Of a stretch of 64,000 bases of DNA, positions 8,731-16,032 are shown one piece after another. Origin of the DNA: Candidatus Gordonibacter avicola (GTDB taxonomy: Bacteria > Actinomycetota > Coriobacteriia > Coriobacteriales > Eggerthellaceae); NCBI GenBank assembly GCA_019113915.1, contig DXGM01000027.1, positions 78,767-142,766 of the forward strand, written 5' to 3'. A program made the position numbers and the translations under genes. The notes under the pieces were generated by a model. That model had not been told where the DNA came from and ran no database searches. It was given only the letters and a program-made list of their open reading frames with translations. Position 1 is the first letter of the stretch. Every line of letters begins with the position of its first letter.

Positions 8731-10227
8731 TTAGGCCGCATCCTGGTTGGATGAGCTGCCGCCGAACAGGCGCTCCAGCATGGATTCCTGAGCGTTGTTC
8801 TGCTGAGTTGAGGCCTGGGTGGACTCGTCGGAGCCCAGCGTGACCTCGATTTCCTTGGTTTGACCGTTGCGGTTCACTTCCAGCTTCACCTTGTCGCCAG
8901 GGTTCTTCGAACGTACATCTAACATGAGGTCGCTGGCAGACGTAACATCCTTGCCGTCGAACTTCGTGATGATGTCGCCCACTTCAAGACCCGCCTCAGC
9001 TGCGCCGGAGCCGCTGTTCACAGCCGCCACATAGGCACCGCTGTCGGTGGGCAGACCGTAGCGCTGAGCGTTCTGGGCATTCACCGTGGACAGCGACACA
9101 CCAAGCTGCGCGTGGGTGGGCGTCTTGCCGTCGATGATTTGCTGCGCCAGGTTCACGGCGTAGTTCACCGGGATGGCAAAACCGACGCCCGAGTAGTTGC
9201 CCGAATAGGACGTGATAAGTGTGTTAATGCCGATGAGTTTGCCATCGGAGTCGACGAGCGCGCCGCCGGAGTTACCGGGGTTAATGGCCGCGTCGGTTTG
9301 AATCATGTTCGGGTAGATGGTGGTTTCCCCGGAGCCGCCGTAGGGGTTGGACGAGCTGTTGTCCATGATTTGCGAGCGGCTGGTGGCCGACACGATGCCC
9401 GTTGCCACGGACTGCTCAAGGCCGAACGGGCTGCCGATAGTCATAACCCACTCGCCAATGATGAGGTCGTCCGAGTCGCCAATTTCCACTGCGGTAAGAC
9501 CGCTGGCGTTCTTCGCCTTGATAACGGCGATGTCGGAACTGGGATCGCTGCCCACGATTTCGGCGTCGTACTGTTCGCCTTCGATGGTTACCTTGAAGGC
9601 ATCGCCGCCCTCGACCACGTGGTAGTTAGTAATAATGTAGCCGTCGTCGGTGAGCACCACGCCGCTTCCCAGCGAAGACTGCGTCAGCGTGCCAGAGTTC
9701 GAGCCGCTATTCGAGCCCATGCCGAAGCCGTACATGCCGGATGCGGACTGGTTCGAATACACGTCAATAGCGACGACGGACGGAAGGGCCTTTTTGGCCA
9801 CGGCCTCGGGCAACGTGAGGTCAGAATCCGATTCCTTGGCGTTGACACTCGAAGAGTTCTGCGAACCAAGCTGCGTCTGGCCGCTGTTGTTGGAGCCGTT
9901 ATCCGCCGAGGAGCCGCCTCCCGTCGCAGCTTGCCAGATGCCGAAGCCGCCAAGCCCAATGACGCAGGCCAGCGCCGCGCCAGCGAATCCCAGAAGGAAG
10001 GTGCGCAGGCCGTGCGACTTCTTCTCCACCGTTACCTTACCGGGCGTGTGGCCCGGTTGGGGCGGCTGATAGGTCTGCTGGTAGTACGACTGCTGATAGC
10101 CGGTCTGGGTGTTTGGGGTTGCTGCTGGGGTTGATGAAGCCGAGGTTGCTGCGTGCTGGGCATGCTCGTCGCCCGGCGCGGGCGGAACGGGGGTGCCGCC
10201 GGGGGTGGTTCCCTGTGTGTCGGTCAT
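8731..10227 (-). CDS. htrA: HtrA/DegP-type serine protease with one PDZ domain
   Basis: Membrane-anchored envelope quality-control protease. The N terminus is a Pro/Gln/Tyr-rich cytoplasmic region of about 75 residues, followed by one membrane helix (LLGFAGAALACVIGLGGFGI). A Ser/Asn-rich linker leads to the trypsin-like domain with catalytic His in IITNYHVVEGG, Asp in SSDIAVIKA and Ser in NPGNSGGALVD. One PDZ domain closes the protein (GAYVAAVNSGSGAAEAGL, GDIITKFDG). The start was set at ATG 10227 because AAGGAG lies 10 bases upstream; a GTG three codons earlier is too close to that SD. It has its own terminator. Palindromes upstream at 10251-10267 and 10360-10375 may be operators. Confidence 0.95.
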   Translation of the reverse strand: MTDTQGTTPGGTPVPPAPGDEHAQHAATSASSTPAATPNTQTGYQQSYYQQTYQPPQPGHTPGKVTVEKKSHGLRTFLLGFAGAALACVIGLGGFGIWQAATGGGSSADNGSNNSGQTQLGSQNSSSVNAKESDSDLTLPEAVAKKALPSVVAIDVYSNQSASGMYGFGMGSNSGSNSGTLTQSSLGSGVVLTDDGYIITNYHVVEGGDAFKVTIEGEQYDAEIVGSDPSSDIAVIKAKNASGLTAVEIGDSDDLIIGEWVMTIGSPFGLEQSVATGIVSATSRSQIMDNSSSNPYGGSGETTIYPNMIQTDAAINPGNSGGALVDSDGKLIGINTLITSYSGNYSGVGFAIPVNYAVNLAQQIIDGKTPTHAQLGVSLSTVNAQNAQRYGLPTDSGAYVAAVNSGSGAAEAGLEVGDIITKFDGKDVTSASDLMLDVRSKNPGDKVKLEVNRNGQTKEIEVTLGSDESTQASTQQNNAQESMLERLFGGSSSNQDAA

Positions 10228-10532
10228 GTGATTCACACTCCTTGGATACTCGATCGGTAGACGATCGCCGCACTCATGTTGGATGACGCGCTCACCTTAC
10301 CATGCGAGGCCCCTGGTCAGGAGACCTTGGGCGCAATTGTCACCTTTGCGTCATGGAATTACACCATTTGGTGTACCCGCCGCAACCCGCCCGTACACCC
10401 TTCGGCGTAGAGCGGACGGACGAAGAGATGCCTTCCGTCGAGGCGGCGGGGCGTTTCGTGGAATTCGCGTGCGCGGCCAACGACGGAGCGTATCATACGA
10501 AGAGCGTCAACGATGATGCCAAAGGAGTACCT
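10228..10532. promoter_or_regulatory. Divergent regulatory region with two palindromes
   Basis: Gap of about 300 bases between the divergent htrA start and the gene at 10533. CGATCGGTAGACGATCG at 10251-10267 is a 6-5-6 palindrome close to the htrA start. TACACCATTTGGTGTA at 10360-10375 is a 6-4-6 palindrome in the middle. Both have the form of repressor or activator sites; which protein binds is unknown. No convincing gene lies here. Confidence 0.45.
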
Positions 10533-11063
10533 ATGATCAATCCAACGTCTCCGCGCTCTCCGTTGGGCGAGCGTGTTCAAGCGCTGTATGTCCGCGTGCT
10601 GCTGCGCTTGCTTCCCCTCCCGATTAACCTGTTCAAGCACGTGTCGCCGAAGATTCGGGCCGAGGTGGACTATCTGGCGGACGGCTACACGTTTATGTTG
10701 TCGGTGCGCGGCACGAGTTTAGCGTGCGTGTGTCAGCGCGACGCGGCAGGGACGTTTCACCGCGTGCCGCCAGCGCGCGTGGCGCGCGATGTTGAGCCGG
10801 GAAGCGGGCTTGCAAGTGCGCAACCGGGAGCCGTGGCCGTGGACTACGTGATTGACTTTCGTTCGCTGGCTTATGCGTTCCGGTGCTTTTCGGGCGGCAT
10901 GACGTTGAAGGGCGCACTGGCCGAGCGCGCGTTTTCTACTCGCGGACCCAACGACACGGGCGTCGCGCTTACCTATTTATTTACCGCGCTCTTGCGCCTC
11001 TTCTTCGGCTGGCGCGCGACGTATCGCACCTCCGCCAGCTGGCCTTCCGCTGTTCGACCGTAA
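10533..11063 (+). CDS. Conserved-looking small protein of unknown function, possible SCP2-like fold
   Basis: A 176-residue protein. ATG 10533 has AAAGGAGTACCT just upstream and is preferred over a long unsupported extension. No signal peptide. The pattern of a basic amphipathic N terminus (LYVRVLLRLLPLPINLFKHV), a central VDYVIDFRSLAYAFRCFSGGMTLKGALAERAFSTRG block and a hydrophobic C-terminal helix (YLFTALLRLFFGW) faintly resembles sterol-carrier-2-like lipid-binding proteins, but I see no decisive motif. It ends 9 bases before the alcohol dehydrogenase start, so the two are probably co-transcribed. Function unknown. Confidence 0.6.
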   Translation: MINPTSPRSPLGERVQALYVRVLLRLLPLPINLFKHVSPKIRAEVDYLADGYTFMLSVRGTSLACVCQRDAAGTFHRVPPARVARDVEPGSGLASAQPGAVAVDYVIDFRSLAYAFRCFSGGMTLKGALAERAFSTRGPNDTGVALTYLFTALLRLFFGWRATYRTSASWPSAVRP

Positions 11064-11072
11064 GGAGCCATT

Positions 11073-12260
11073 GTGCAAGGATTTGAGTTTGCGTGTCCCA
11101 CGAAGATTGTCTGCGGCAAGCATGCTTTGGATAAATTGCCTGATGAATTGGCCGATCGGGGCGTGGCGCGCCCGCTTGTCATGACGGATGCGGGTCTCGT
11201 GAAACTGGGCGTGGCAGCAAAGTTGACTGCCGTTCTGGACGCAGCCGGCGTGGCCTATGAGGTGTTTGACCAGGTGCCGCCCGACTCGTCGATGGACGTG
11301 GTGAACGAGGTGGCGCGCCTCTATACCGAACGCGGCTGCGACGGGTTTGTGGCCATCGGTGGCGGCTCGGTAATTGACACGACGAAGGGTGCGGCCGCCT
11401 CGCTTGCATGCGCGGGCGTCGACTTCGCCACGCTGCAGGGTTCGGAAATTTTGAAGGCAGACTTGCCGCCGTTCATCGCCGTACCCACTACCGCCGGCAC
11501 CGGCAGCGAGGTGACCCTCGTGGCTGTGGTGGCCGACACGCAAAAGCACGCTAAGCTGTCGTTCACGTCCTACAAGCTGGTGCCGCACGTGGCTGTGCTT
11601 GACCCCGCGCTGACCGCTTCGCTGCCGCCGAAGCTGACCGCCACCACCGGCATGGATGCACTCACGCACGCCATTGAGGCGTACACGTCCATTCAGAAGA
11701 ACCCCGTGAGCGATGCGTTCGCCGTGAAAGCCATTGAGCTTATTGCCGAAAACCTGCCCGTGGCCTGCCGCGATGGGGCGAACGTGGACGCGCGCACGAG
11801 CCTGGCGCTGGCCTCGCTCATGGCGGGTGCGGCGTTCTCGAACGCGATGGTGGGCATCGTGCATGCTTTGGGACATTCACTTGGCGGCCTCTGCCACATT
11901 CCGCATGGCCAGGCCATGATGATGCTGCTTCCTCACTGCGTGCGCTACAACCTGAACAACGGCATACACGCGGGGTTGTACGGCGAGTTGCTGCCGTATG
12001 TGGCTCCGGCGCGGGCTGCTGACCTGGGAGTTGGTGCTTCAGCTGCTGAGCGCGACCGCGCGTTTGGCGAGCACCTGTTTGCGCTAAACAACCTCTACCA
12101 TGAGCAGTACGGCGTGCCGCTGCGCCTGTCTGAACTGGGCGTGACGCGTGAAGGCCTGCCCACCGTAGCAAAGCAAGCCCGCTACGATGGCGCCGCGCTC
12201 TACAACGAGACCGAGATCACGCTTGAGGTAGCGATGGAGATACTGGAAGCCGCTTACTAG
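11073..12260 (+). CDS. Iron-containing alcohol dehydrogenase
   Basis: Group III Fe-dependent NAD(P) alcohol dehydrogenase, 395 residues. The GTG start at 11073 is preceded by TAAGGAG that overlaps the previous stop. The dinucleotide site reads AIGGGSVIDTTKG, followed by PTTAGTGSEVT. Metal ligands are expected in GMDALTHAIEAYTS and in HALGHSLGGLCHIPHGQAMMMLLP (the HxxxH pattern with a distal His). Family members reduce aldehydes to alcohols (butanol dehydrogenase, lactaldehyde reductase, 1,3-propanediol dehydrogenase). The next gene is an aldehyde dehydrogenase, so the two may interconvert acid, aldehyde and alcohol of one substrate; the substrate is not evident. Confidence 0.93.
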   Translation: MQGFEFACPTKIVCGKHALDKLPDELADRGVARPLVMTDAGLVKLGVAAKLTAVLDAAGVAYEVFDQVPPDSSMDVVNEVARLYTERGCDGFVAIGGGSVIDTTKGAAASLACAGVDFATLQGSEILKADLPPFIAVPTTAGTGSEVTLVAVVADTQKHAKLSFTSYKLVPHVAVLDPALTASLPPKLTATTGMDALTHAIEAYTSIQKNPVSDAFAVKAIELIAENLPVACRDGANVDARTSLALASLMAGAAFSNAMVGIVHALGHSLGGLCHIPHGQAMMMLLPHCVRYNLNNGIHAGLYGELLPYVAPARAADLGVGASAAERDRAFGEHLFALNNLYHEQYGVPLRLSELGVTREGLPTVAKQARYDGAALYNETEITLEVAMEILEAAY

Positions 12261-12350
12261 CCAGCGAGAGCCCGCAGGCGAGCGTCCAGTCGCTCAAACA
12301 GTCCTCACTTCGCTGCGGAACTCGCTTGGTGGACGCCCCGCCTGCGGGCA
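12261..12350. repeat. Long nested hairpin between adh and aldh genes
   Basis: GCCCGCAGGCG (12270-12280) pairs perfectly with CGCCTGCGGGC (12339-12349), and inside it GCGTCCA (12282-12288) pairs with TGGACGC (12330-12336). It begins with CAGCGAG, as do the long repeats at 7096 and 15867, so it may be a shorter relative. No T-run follows, so it is not a simple terminator. Confidence 0.55.
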
Positions 12351-12386
12351 CCTTGTTGTATGTCACTTAACCAGAAAGGCCCGTTC

Positions 12387-13796
12387 ATGAGTACTATTCC
12401 AACTTACGAGAGCATCGCTGACGTCGAAGCCGCGGCTCAGAAGATGCGCGACTTCCACGCGACGGGAGCCACCCTCCAGGTGGAGTATCGCCGCCGCGCG
12501 CTTCAGCAGCTGCGGGCGTATCTCAAGGCGAACGAGGATCGCATTCTGGCTGCGCTTCAAGCTGACCTGGGCAAAGCCCCGTTTGAAGGGTACGCCACCG
12601 AACTCGGCATCGTGTACGACGAGATTTCCACCTGCCTCAAGCATTTGAACTCGTGGTCGCGCCCGCGCCGTGTGGCCTCCCCCATCGTCCACTTCCACTC
12701 CACGTCGAAGGTGTATCCCAGTCCGCTCGGCGTGGTGCTGGTGCTTTCGCCGTGGAACTATCCGCTGCAGCTGGCGCTTGTGCCCCTGGTGGATGCCATC
12801 GCGGCCGGCAACTGCGTGGCGCTCAAACCCTCACGCACGTCAAAAGCCACCAGCGACCTTCTCATTGAGATGCTGGCCGACGTATTCCCGCCGGAATTCG
12901 TGTGCGGTTTCCCCGGGTCGGGGGCGATGAATGACTGGCTGCTTGAGGTGCGCTGGGACCAGCTTTTCTTCACGGGCAGCCCAAATGTGGGGCATACCAT
13001 CATGGCCGCAGCGGCGAAGCACCTCACGCCCGTGGTGCTGGAGCTGGGTGGCAAGAGCCCCTGCATCGTGGACGAGACGGCGAACGTGAAGCGCGCCGCC
13101 CAGCGTGTGGCCTGGGGAAAGGGAATCAACTGCGGGCAGACGTGCGTCGCGCCCGACTACTTCCTCGTGCATGAGAGCGTGGTGGACGACTTCGTGGCAC
13201 AGTTGGACGCGTGCTTCTACCAGTATTACGGCGAGAACATCCTCGCCTGCGACGAGTGGCCGCACATGATATCGCAGCGCCACTTCGAGCGCGTGATGGG
13301 GCTCATCGAGCACCGCAACCCCAACGCCACGGTGGCCTTCGGCGGCCACGGCGACCCCGAGACACTTCGCATCGAACCCACCTGCTTACGCGGCGTAACG
13401 CTGGACGACCCGGTCATGAACGAGGAAATTTTCGGTCCTGTGCTCCCCATTCTCACGTACCGCGCGCTTGACCAGGCATTCGACATTGTGCGCACATTCG
13501 AGAAGCCGCTCGCGTGCTACGTGTTCAGCGACGACAAGTCCGTGCAACACCGCGTGCTCACGCGCCTGCAATTCGGCGGAGCCACCGTGAATGACGTGGT
13601 GATTCACCTCGCAAATAACCATATGGGCTTCGGCGGCGTCGGCAACTCCGGCATGGGTGCCTACCACGGCAAAACGGGCTTCGACTGCTTCACGCACTAC
13701 AAGTCCACCATGAAGAAGGGCACCTGGCTGGAACTCCCCATCCGCAACCCTCCCTTCGGCAACAAGATCAAACTCCTCCACATGCTCATGCGGTAG
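12387..13796 (+). CDS. Aldehyde dehydrogenase (ALDH3-like)
   Basis: NAD(P)-dependent oxidation of an aldehyde to its acid; 469 residues from ATG 12387. That start was chosen for AGAAAGG 9 bases upstream; an in-frame ATG at 12360 lacks an SD. Motifs: LSPWNYPLQLALVPLVDAIAAGN and LKPSRTSKAT of the Rossmann domain, FFTGSPNVG, the general-base Glu in VLELGGKSP, the catalytic Cys in NCGQTCVAPDY, and NEEIFGPVLP. The short N terminus and C-terminal hydrophobic tail (FGNKIKLLHMLMR) are as in class 3/fatty aldehyde enzymes. It probably works with the iron alcohol dehydrogenase upstream. Confidence 0.94.
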   Translation: MSTIPTYESIADVEAAAQKMRDFHATGATLQVEYRRRALQQLRAYLKANEDRILAALQADLGKAPFEGYATELGIVYDEISTCLKHLNSWSRPRRVASPIVHFHSTSKVYPSPLGVVLVLSPWNYPLQLALVPLVDAIAAGNCVALKPSRTSKATSDLLIEMLADVFPPEFVCGFPGSGAMNDWLLEVRWDQLFFTGSPNVGHTIMAAAAKHLTPVVLELGGKSPCIVDETANVKRAAQRVAWGKGINCGQTCVAPDYFLVHESVVDDFVAQLDACFYQYYGENILACDEWPHMISQRHFERVMGLIEHRNPNATVAFGGHGDPETLRIEPTCLRGVTLDDPVMNEEIFGPVLPILTYRALDQAFDIVRTFEKPLACYVFSDDKSVQHRVLTRLQFGGATVNDVVIHLANNHMGFGGVGNSGMGAYHGKTGFDCFTHYKSTMKKGTWLELPIRNPPFGNKIKLLHMLMR

Positions 13797-13798
13797 AG

Positions 13799-13830
13799 AG
13801 CCTTTCCGGTCAATAGAAAGGCTTCTATAT
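13799..13830 (+). terminator. Terminator after aldehyde dehydrogenase
   Basis: AGCCTTTC (13799-13806) pairs with GAAAGGCT (13816-13823), followed by a T-rich tail TCTATATATCTTT. It lies just past the stop codon, and a convergent antitoxin gene ends 15 bases further on. Confidence 0.75.
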
Positions 13831-13837
13831 ATCTTTA

Positions 13838-14131
13838 CTAAACGAATTTGATCTCGACTTTTTTGCCGAAGCCGCGGGCTAGTTTGCCGATAGTGCGCAA
13901 GGTGGGGTTTGCATTACCTGTTTGGATGCGACTGATGACGCGCTGGTTCAGCCCCGAGGCCTTTGCAAGCTGTTCCTGCGTCATGCCGGTTTCATTCCGT
14001 GCATCTATAATGGCCAACCGCAGCTGAAACTCAGCCTCATCCTCCTCCCAGCACTTCCGAAATGCGGGGTCTTTCAACTGCTCTTCCAAATAGAGGGTAA
14101 AATCATCTTTTTCTTCCTCAGTGGCAACCAT
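13838..14131 (-). CDS. higA: HigA-like XRE antitoxin
   Basis: A 97-residue protein. The C-terminal two thirds are an XRE helix-turn-helix: RNETGMTQEQLAKASGLNQRV, ISRIQTGNANPTLRTIGKLAR, ending in GKKVEIKF. The acidic N terminus (EEEKDDFTLYLEEQLKDPAFR) is typical of HigA partners of Gp49-like toxins. It begins one base after the stop of the toxin gene, the toxin-first order typical of HigBA. It is predicted to neutralise the toxin and to repress the operon. The symbol is given by family resemblance. Confidence 0.85.
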   Translation of the reverse strand: MVATEEEKDDFTLYLEEQLKDPAFRKCWEEDEAEFQLRLAIIDARNETGMTQEQLAKASGLNQRVISRIQTGNANPTLRTIGKLARGFGKKVEIKFV

Positions 14132-14132
14132 T

Positions 14133-14480
14133 TCAAACTCCCTTCAGGCGATCATAGTAATCGGCCCTATAACGCTTCGCTCTCTCTATCTCACGCCTTG
14201 GCGTTCTTTGTGTCTTTTTCCTAAAGCCATGCGTTAACACCGCTTTATCTCCAATGCAGAAGAAGAACAGCACTCTTCCAGTGTTGTCGCCCATAGTCGT
14301 ACGCAACTCGAAAATGCCATCTTCAAGATGCTTGGAATCCGGCGCACCGATCAAATGACCCTTCTGCCCCAAGAAAGAAATTGTACGAAGTGTTTTACTG
14401 CGCAAGCCATTATCGAGTGAATCCAGGTAATCACGAACCGGGGCAGAACCGCTTTGAAGCTTGTACCATTCGACTTTCAT
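14133..14480 (-). CDS. higB: HigB/RelE-superfamily toxin (Gp49-like)
   Basis: Predicted ribosome-dependent mRNA interferase. The protein has 115 residues from ATG 14480 (a TTG three codons earlier is possible). Features of the Gp49 family: VEWYKLQSGSAPVRDYLDSL at the start, SKHLEDGIFELRTTMGDNTGRVLFFF in the middle, and GFRKKTQRTPRREIERAKRYRADY at the end. The Arg/Lys-rich C terminus holds the likely catalytic basic residues. The ATG overlaps the stop of a 27-codon upstream frame (TAATG), so translation is probably coupled. The transcript appears to start at a promoter carrying two LexA-like boxes (14658-14700). Confidence 0.85.
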   Translation of the reverse strand: MKVEWYKLQSGSAPVRDYLDSLDNGLRSKTLRTISFLGQKGHLIGAPDSKHLEDGIFELRTTMGDNTGRVLFFFCIGDKAVLTHGFRKKTQRTPRREIERAKRYRADYYDRLKGV

Positions 14481-14563
14481 TACATCCAACCCCTCATGTG
14501 TATCTTACTACTTATATGTAGTAGTTTGCAAGGGTAAAGGAAGGTGAAATTAGAAGCAGCCAT
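14480..14563 (-). CDS. Putative 27-residue leader peptide ahead of higB
   Basis: A short frame beginning MAASNFTFLYP and ending MRGWM, whose TAA stop shares one base with the higB ATG (TAATG). AGAAAGG lies about 7 bases upstream of its ATG and is itself one strand of a predicted pseudoknot in the leader. The peptide has no recognised motif. It may exist to open higB for translation by coupling, or may be the remnant of a longer gene. Evidence is positional only. Confidence 0.4.
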   Translation of the reverse strand: MAASNFTFLYPCKLLHISSKIHMRGWM

Positions 14564-14570
14564 GGTTCAT

Positions 14571-14649
14571 CCTTTCTCTCAGCTGCCACCGGGTAAGGGA
14601 GGCGACTGTCCCGCAGGGCTACCTGCGGTTAGGAGAAAGGTCCAGTCGC
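14571..14649 (-). ncRNA. Structured 5' leader with predicted pseudoknot
   Basis: On the minus strand GCGACTG (14649-14643) can pair with CAGTCGC (14608-14602). Between them lie CCTTTCTC (14640-14633) and the perfect hairpin CCGCAGG/CCTGCGG (14628-14611). CCTTTCTC pairs perfectly with GAGAAAGG (14578-14571) outside the first stem, which makes an H-type pseudoknot. GAGAAAGG contains the SD of the leader frame at 14563, so folding would hide it. I cannot assign it to a named RNA family. Confidence 0.55.
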
Positions 14650-14657
14650 TGATAATC

Positions 14658-14700
14658 ATTTTAACGAACTTATGTTCGCTAGTCAAGAACATAAGTTCGT
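14658..14700 (-). promoter_or_regulatory. Sigma-70-type promoter overlapped by two LexA-like (SOS) boxes
   Basis: Minus strand: -35 TTGACT (14686-14681), exactly 17 bases, then -10 TAAAAT (14663-14658). CGAACTTATGTTCG at 14665-14678 is a perfect match to the Gram-positive LexA consensus CGAAC-N4-GTTCG and fills the spacer. AGAACATAAGTTCG at 14686-14699 is a near-perfect second box touching the -35. The rest of the 14564-14909 gap, to the right of 14700, holds only a 7-codon frame I do not support and the SD of the next gene. Confidence 0.75.
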
Positions 14701-14909
14701 ATTAGTTCATAAAAATGCGGAGGTTTTGAGGAGGGTGAAACGAATGGGGGTTCAACTGCGTGTTTAAGGTAACAGGAGGGAAACGGGTAGTTGGAGTGGT
14801 GGGGTTCGTTCAGGCGCTTTGACCGGCGACTCACGGCTGGCCTTTCAGGTTGATTTCAACTTTGGCGGCTATCGTTTCCCTGCGGTGATCGACCGAAAGG
14901 AGGACGCGC

Positions 14910-15815
14910 ATGTCGTACCCACCGAACACGCAACGGCGCGCCTCTAACGATGCGCTTCCGAACAGCGCTTTCTCGAGCGCCCGGCGAACAGCCCCCAGCA
15001 ACCCCGCGTTTGTTCCGCGCGCTCACCCCGTGCCGCGCAAGCGTCGCGTGCCCGCGCGCCTACATCCCCTCGCTCGCCGTTGGAAGACAGCGCAGATCTG
15101 CTTTCTAGCTGCGCTCCTGGTGGTAGGTGCCATCACTGCCCTCCCTTTGATATCGTCGTCGCTAGCTGCTGCCGACGTGGACGCCGCTGAACGCGCGTCG
15201 CTGGAAGTTGCGCGCCTCGAAGGCGAGCGAAGCGACCTCCCCAAAACGGCCTCCTTCGACGTACCCGCGCTGGCTCAGTATCCAGAACTGCCAACCGGCT
15301 GTGAATCGGTGGCACTTACCAACGCGCTCATCTCGCGCGGCTTCACGCTGCAGAAGACCGAAATTGCTGATACCTGGCTTCCCATCAGCGACAACGACTT
15401 TGTGTATGCCTTCATGGGCGACCCGCACGACCCCCTTGGCAACAGCTGCATGGCACCCGCTGTGATACAGGCCGGTACCGCTTATCTTGAGGCGCAGGGT
15501 TCCGAACTGCGCGCGGTTGACCTCACCGGCTCGTCGTTTGGCACCGTGCTCAGCGAAGCGTCTGCTGGCAACCCTGTCATCTGCTGGTACACCATCAACC
15601 TGCAACCAGCCGGCGAGCCCTACCGCATCCAACAAGCCGACGGCCGCACGTATGGCCTCTACACCACCAGCCACTGCGTCGTCGTCCGAGGCTACGACCT
15701 TAACGCCGGCGTCGTCCTGGTCAGCGACTCGCTGGCCGGCCAAGTCCCCTACGACCTCGAAACCTTCGCCGCCCGCTACTACGAACTAGGCGCCCAAGCC
15801 GTAGTAATAAAGTAA
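14910..15815 (+). CDS. Membrane-anchored C39-like (Peptidase_C39_2) protein
   Basis: A 301-residue protein with a basic, Ser/Pro/Arg-rich cytoplasmic N terminus of about 60 residues, one membrane helix (ICFLAALLVVGAITALPLI) and an extracellular papain-like domain. The expected catalytic Cys is in LPTGCESVALTNALISRGF and the His in TSHCVVVRGYD, with an Asp in VLVSDSLAG. Peptidase_C39_2 proteins of Gram-positives are surface proteins, often of unknown substrate; they differ from bacteriocin ABC-transporter C39 domains. SD AAAGGAGG precedes ATG 14910. It is a single-gene unit ended by a strong terminator. Confidence 0.85.
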   Translation: MSYPPNTQRRASNDALPNSAFSSARRTAPSNPAFVPRAHPVPRKRRVPARLHPLARRWKTAQICFLAALLVVGAITALPLISSSLAAADVDAAERASLEVARLEGERSDLPKTASFDVPALAQYPELPTGCESVALTNALISRGFTLQKTEIADTWLPISDNDFVYAFMGDPHDPLGNSCMAPAVIQAGTAYLEAQGSELRAVDLTGSSFGTVLSEASAGNPVICWYTINLQPAGEPYRIQQADGRTYGLYTTSHCVVVRGYDLNAGVVLVSDSLAGQVPYDLETFAARYYELGAQAVVIK

Positions 15816-15822
15816 GGGCAAG

Positions 15823-15858
15823 AAAAAAACGCCTCCCAAGTGGAAGGCGTTTTTACTT
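15823..15858 (+). terminator. Rho-independent terminator
   Basis: AAAAACGCCT pairs with AGGCGTTTTT across a short loop, with one bulged base near the loop, followed by ACTTTTTG. It ends the C39-like gene and may work in both directions. Confidence 0.85.
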
Positions 15859-15866
15859 TTTGTAGC

Positions 15867-16032
15867 ACAGGTAGTTCGTAGCGTCAGCGAGGGGTGCGCT
15901 GGTGCCCGAGATTGCCCCGCCGCGCGGCTGAGCGTACTTCGGTACGCAAAGGTAAGCGCACAAGGGGCAAGATCGAGTGCCAGCGCACCCCGCAGCTTCG
16001 GCTAGTTCCGGCGGCCGTAGGCCGCCGGAACT
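15867..16032. repeat. Structured intergenic repeat, copy B
   Basis: Same architecture as copy A (7096-7257): a head resembling GTAGCGTCAGCGAG, variable arm GGGTGCGCTGG pairing with CCAGCGCACCC, centre GCGTAC-TTCG-GTACGC (15932-15947), and a perfect 13-bp tail hairpin (16004-16016 with 16020-16032) with a GTA loop that touches the aguA stop codon. Arm and tail sequences differ from copy A but stay paired. Confidence 0.75.

Noticed and set aside
9112..10134. Long open frame opposite htrA
   Set aside because: Antisense shadow of a high-GC coding sequence; His/Arg/Val/Ala composition and no SD. The htrA frame carries full catalytic motifs.
14571..14649. Assignment of the leader to a cobalamin, TPP or Moco riboswitch
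   Set aside because: Some short stretches (GCCACC, GGGAGGCGAC on the plus strand) look like riboswitch pieces, but the conserved cores are incomplete and on the wrong strand for the promoter found.
14743..14766. Seven-codon frame right of the LexA-like boxes
   Set aside because: Has GAGGAGGG upstream but is too short, has no partner gene, and the strong promoter there points the other way.
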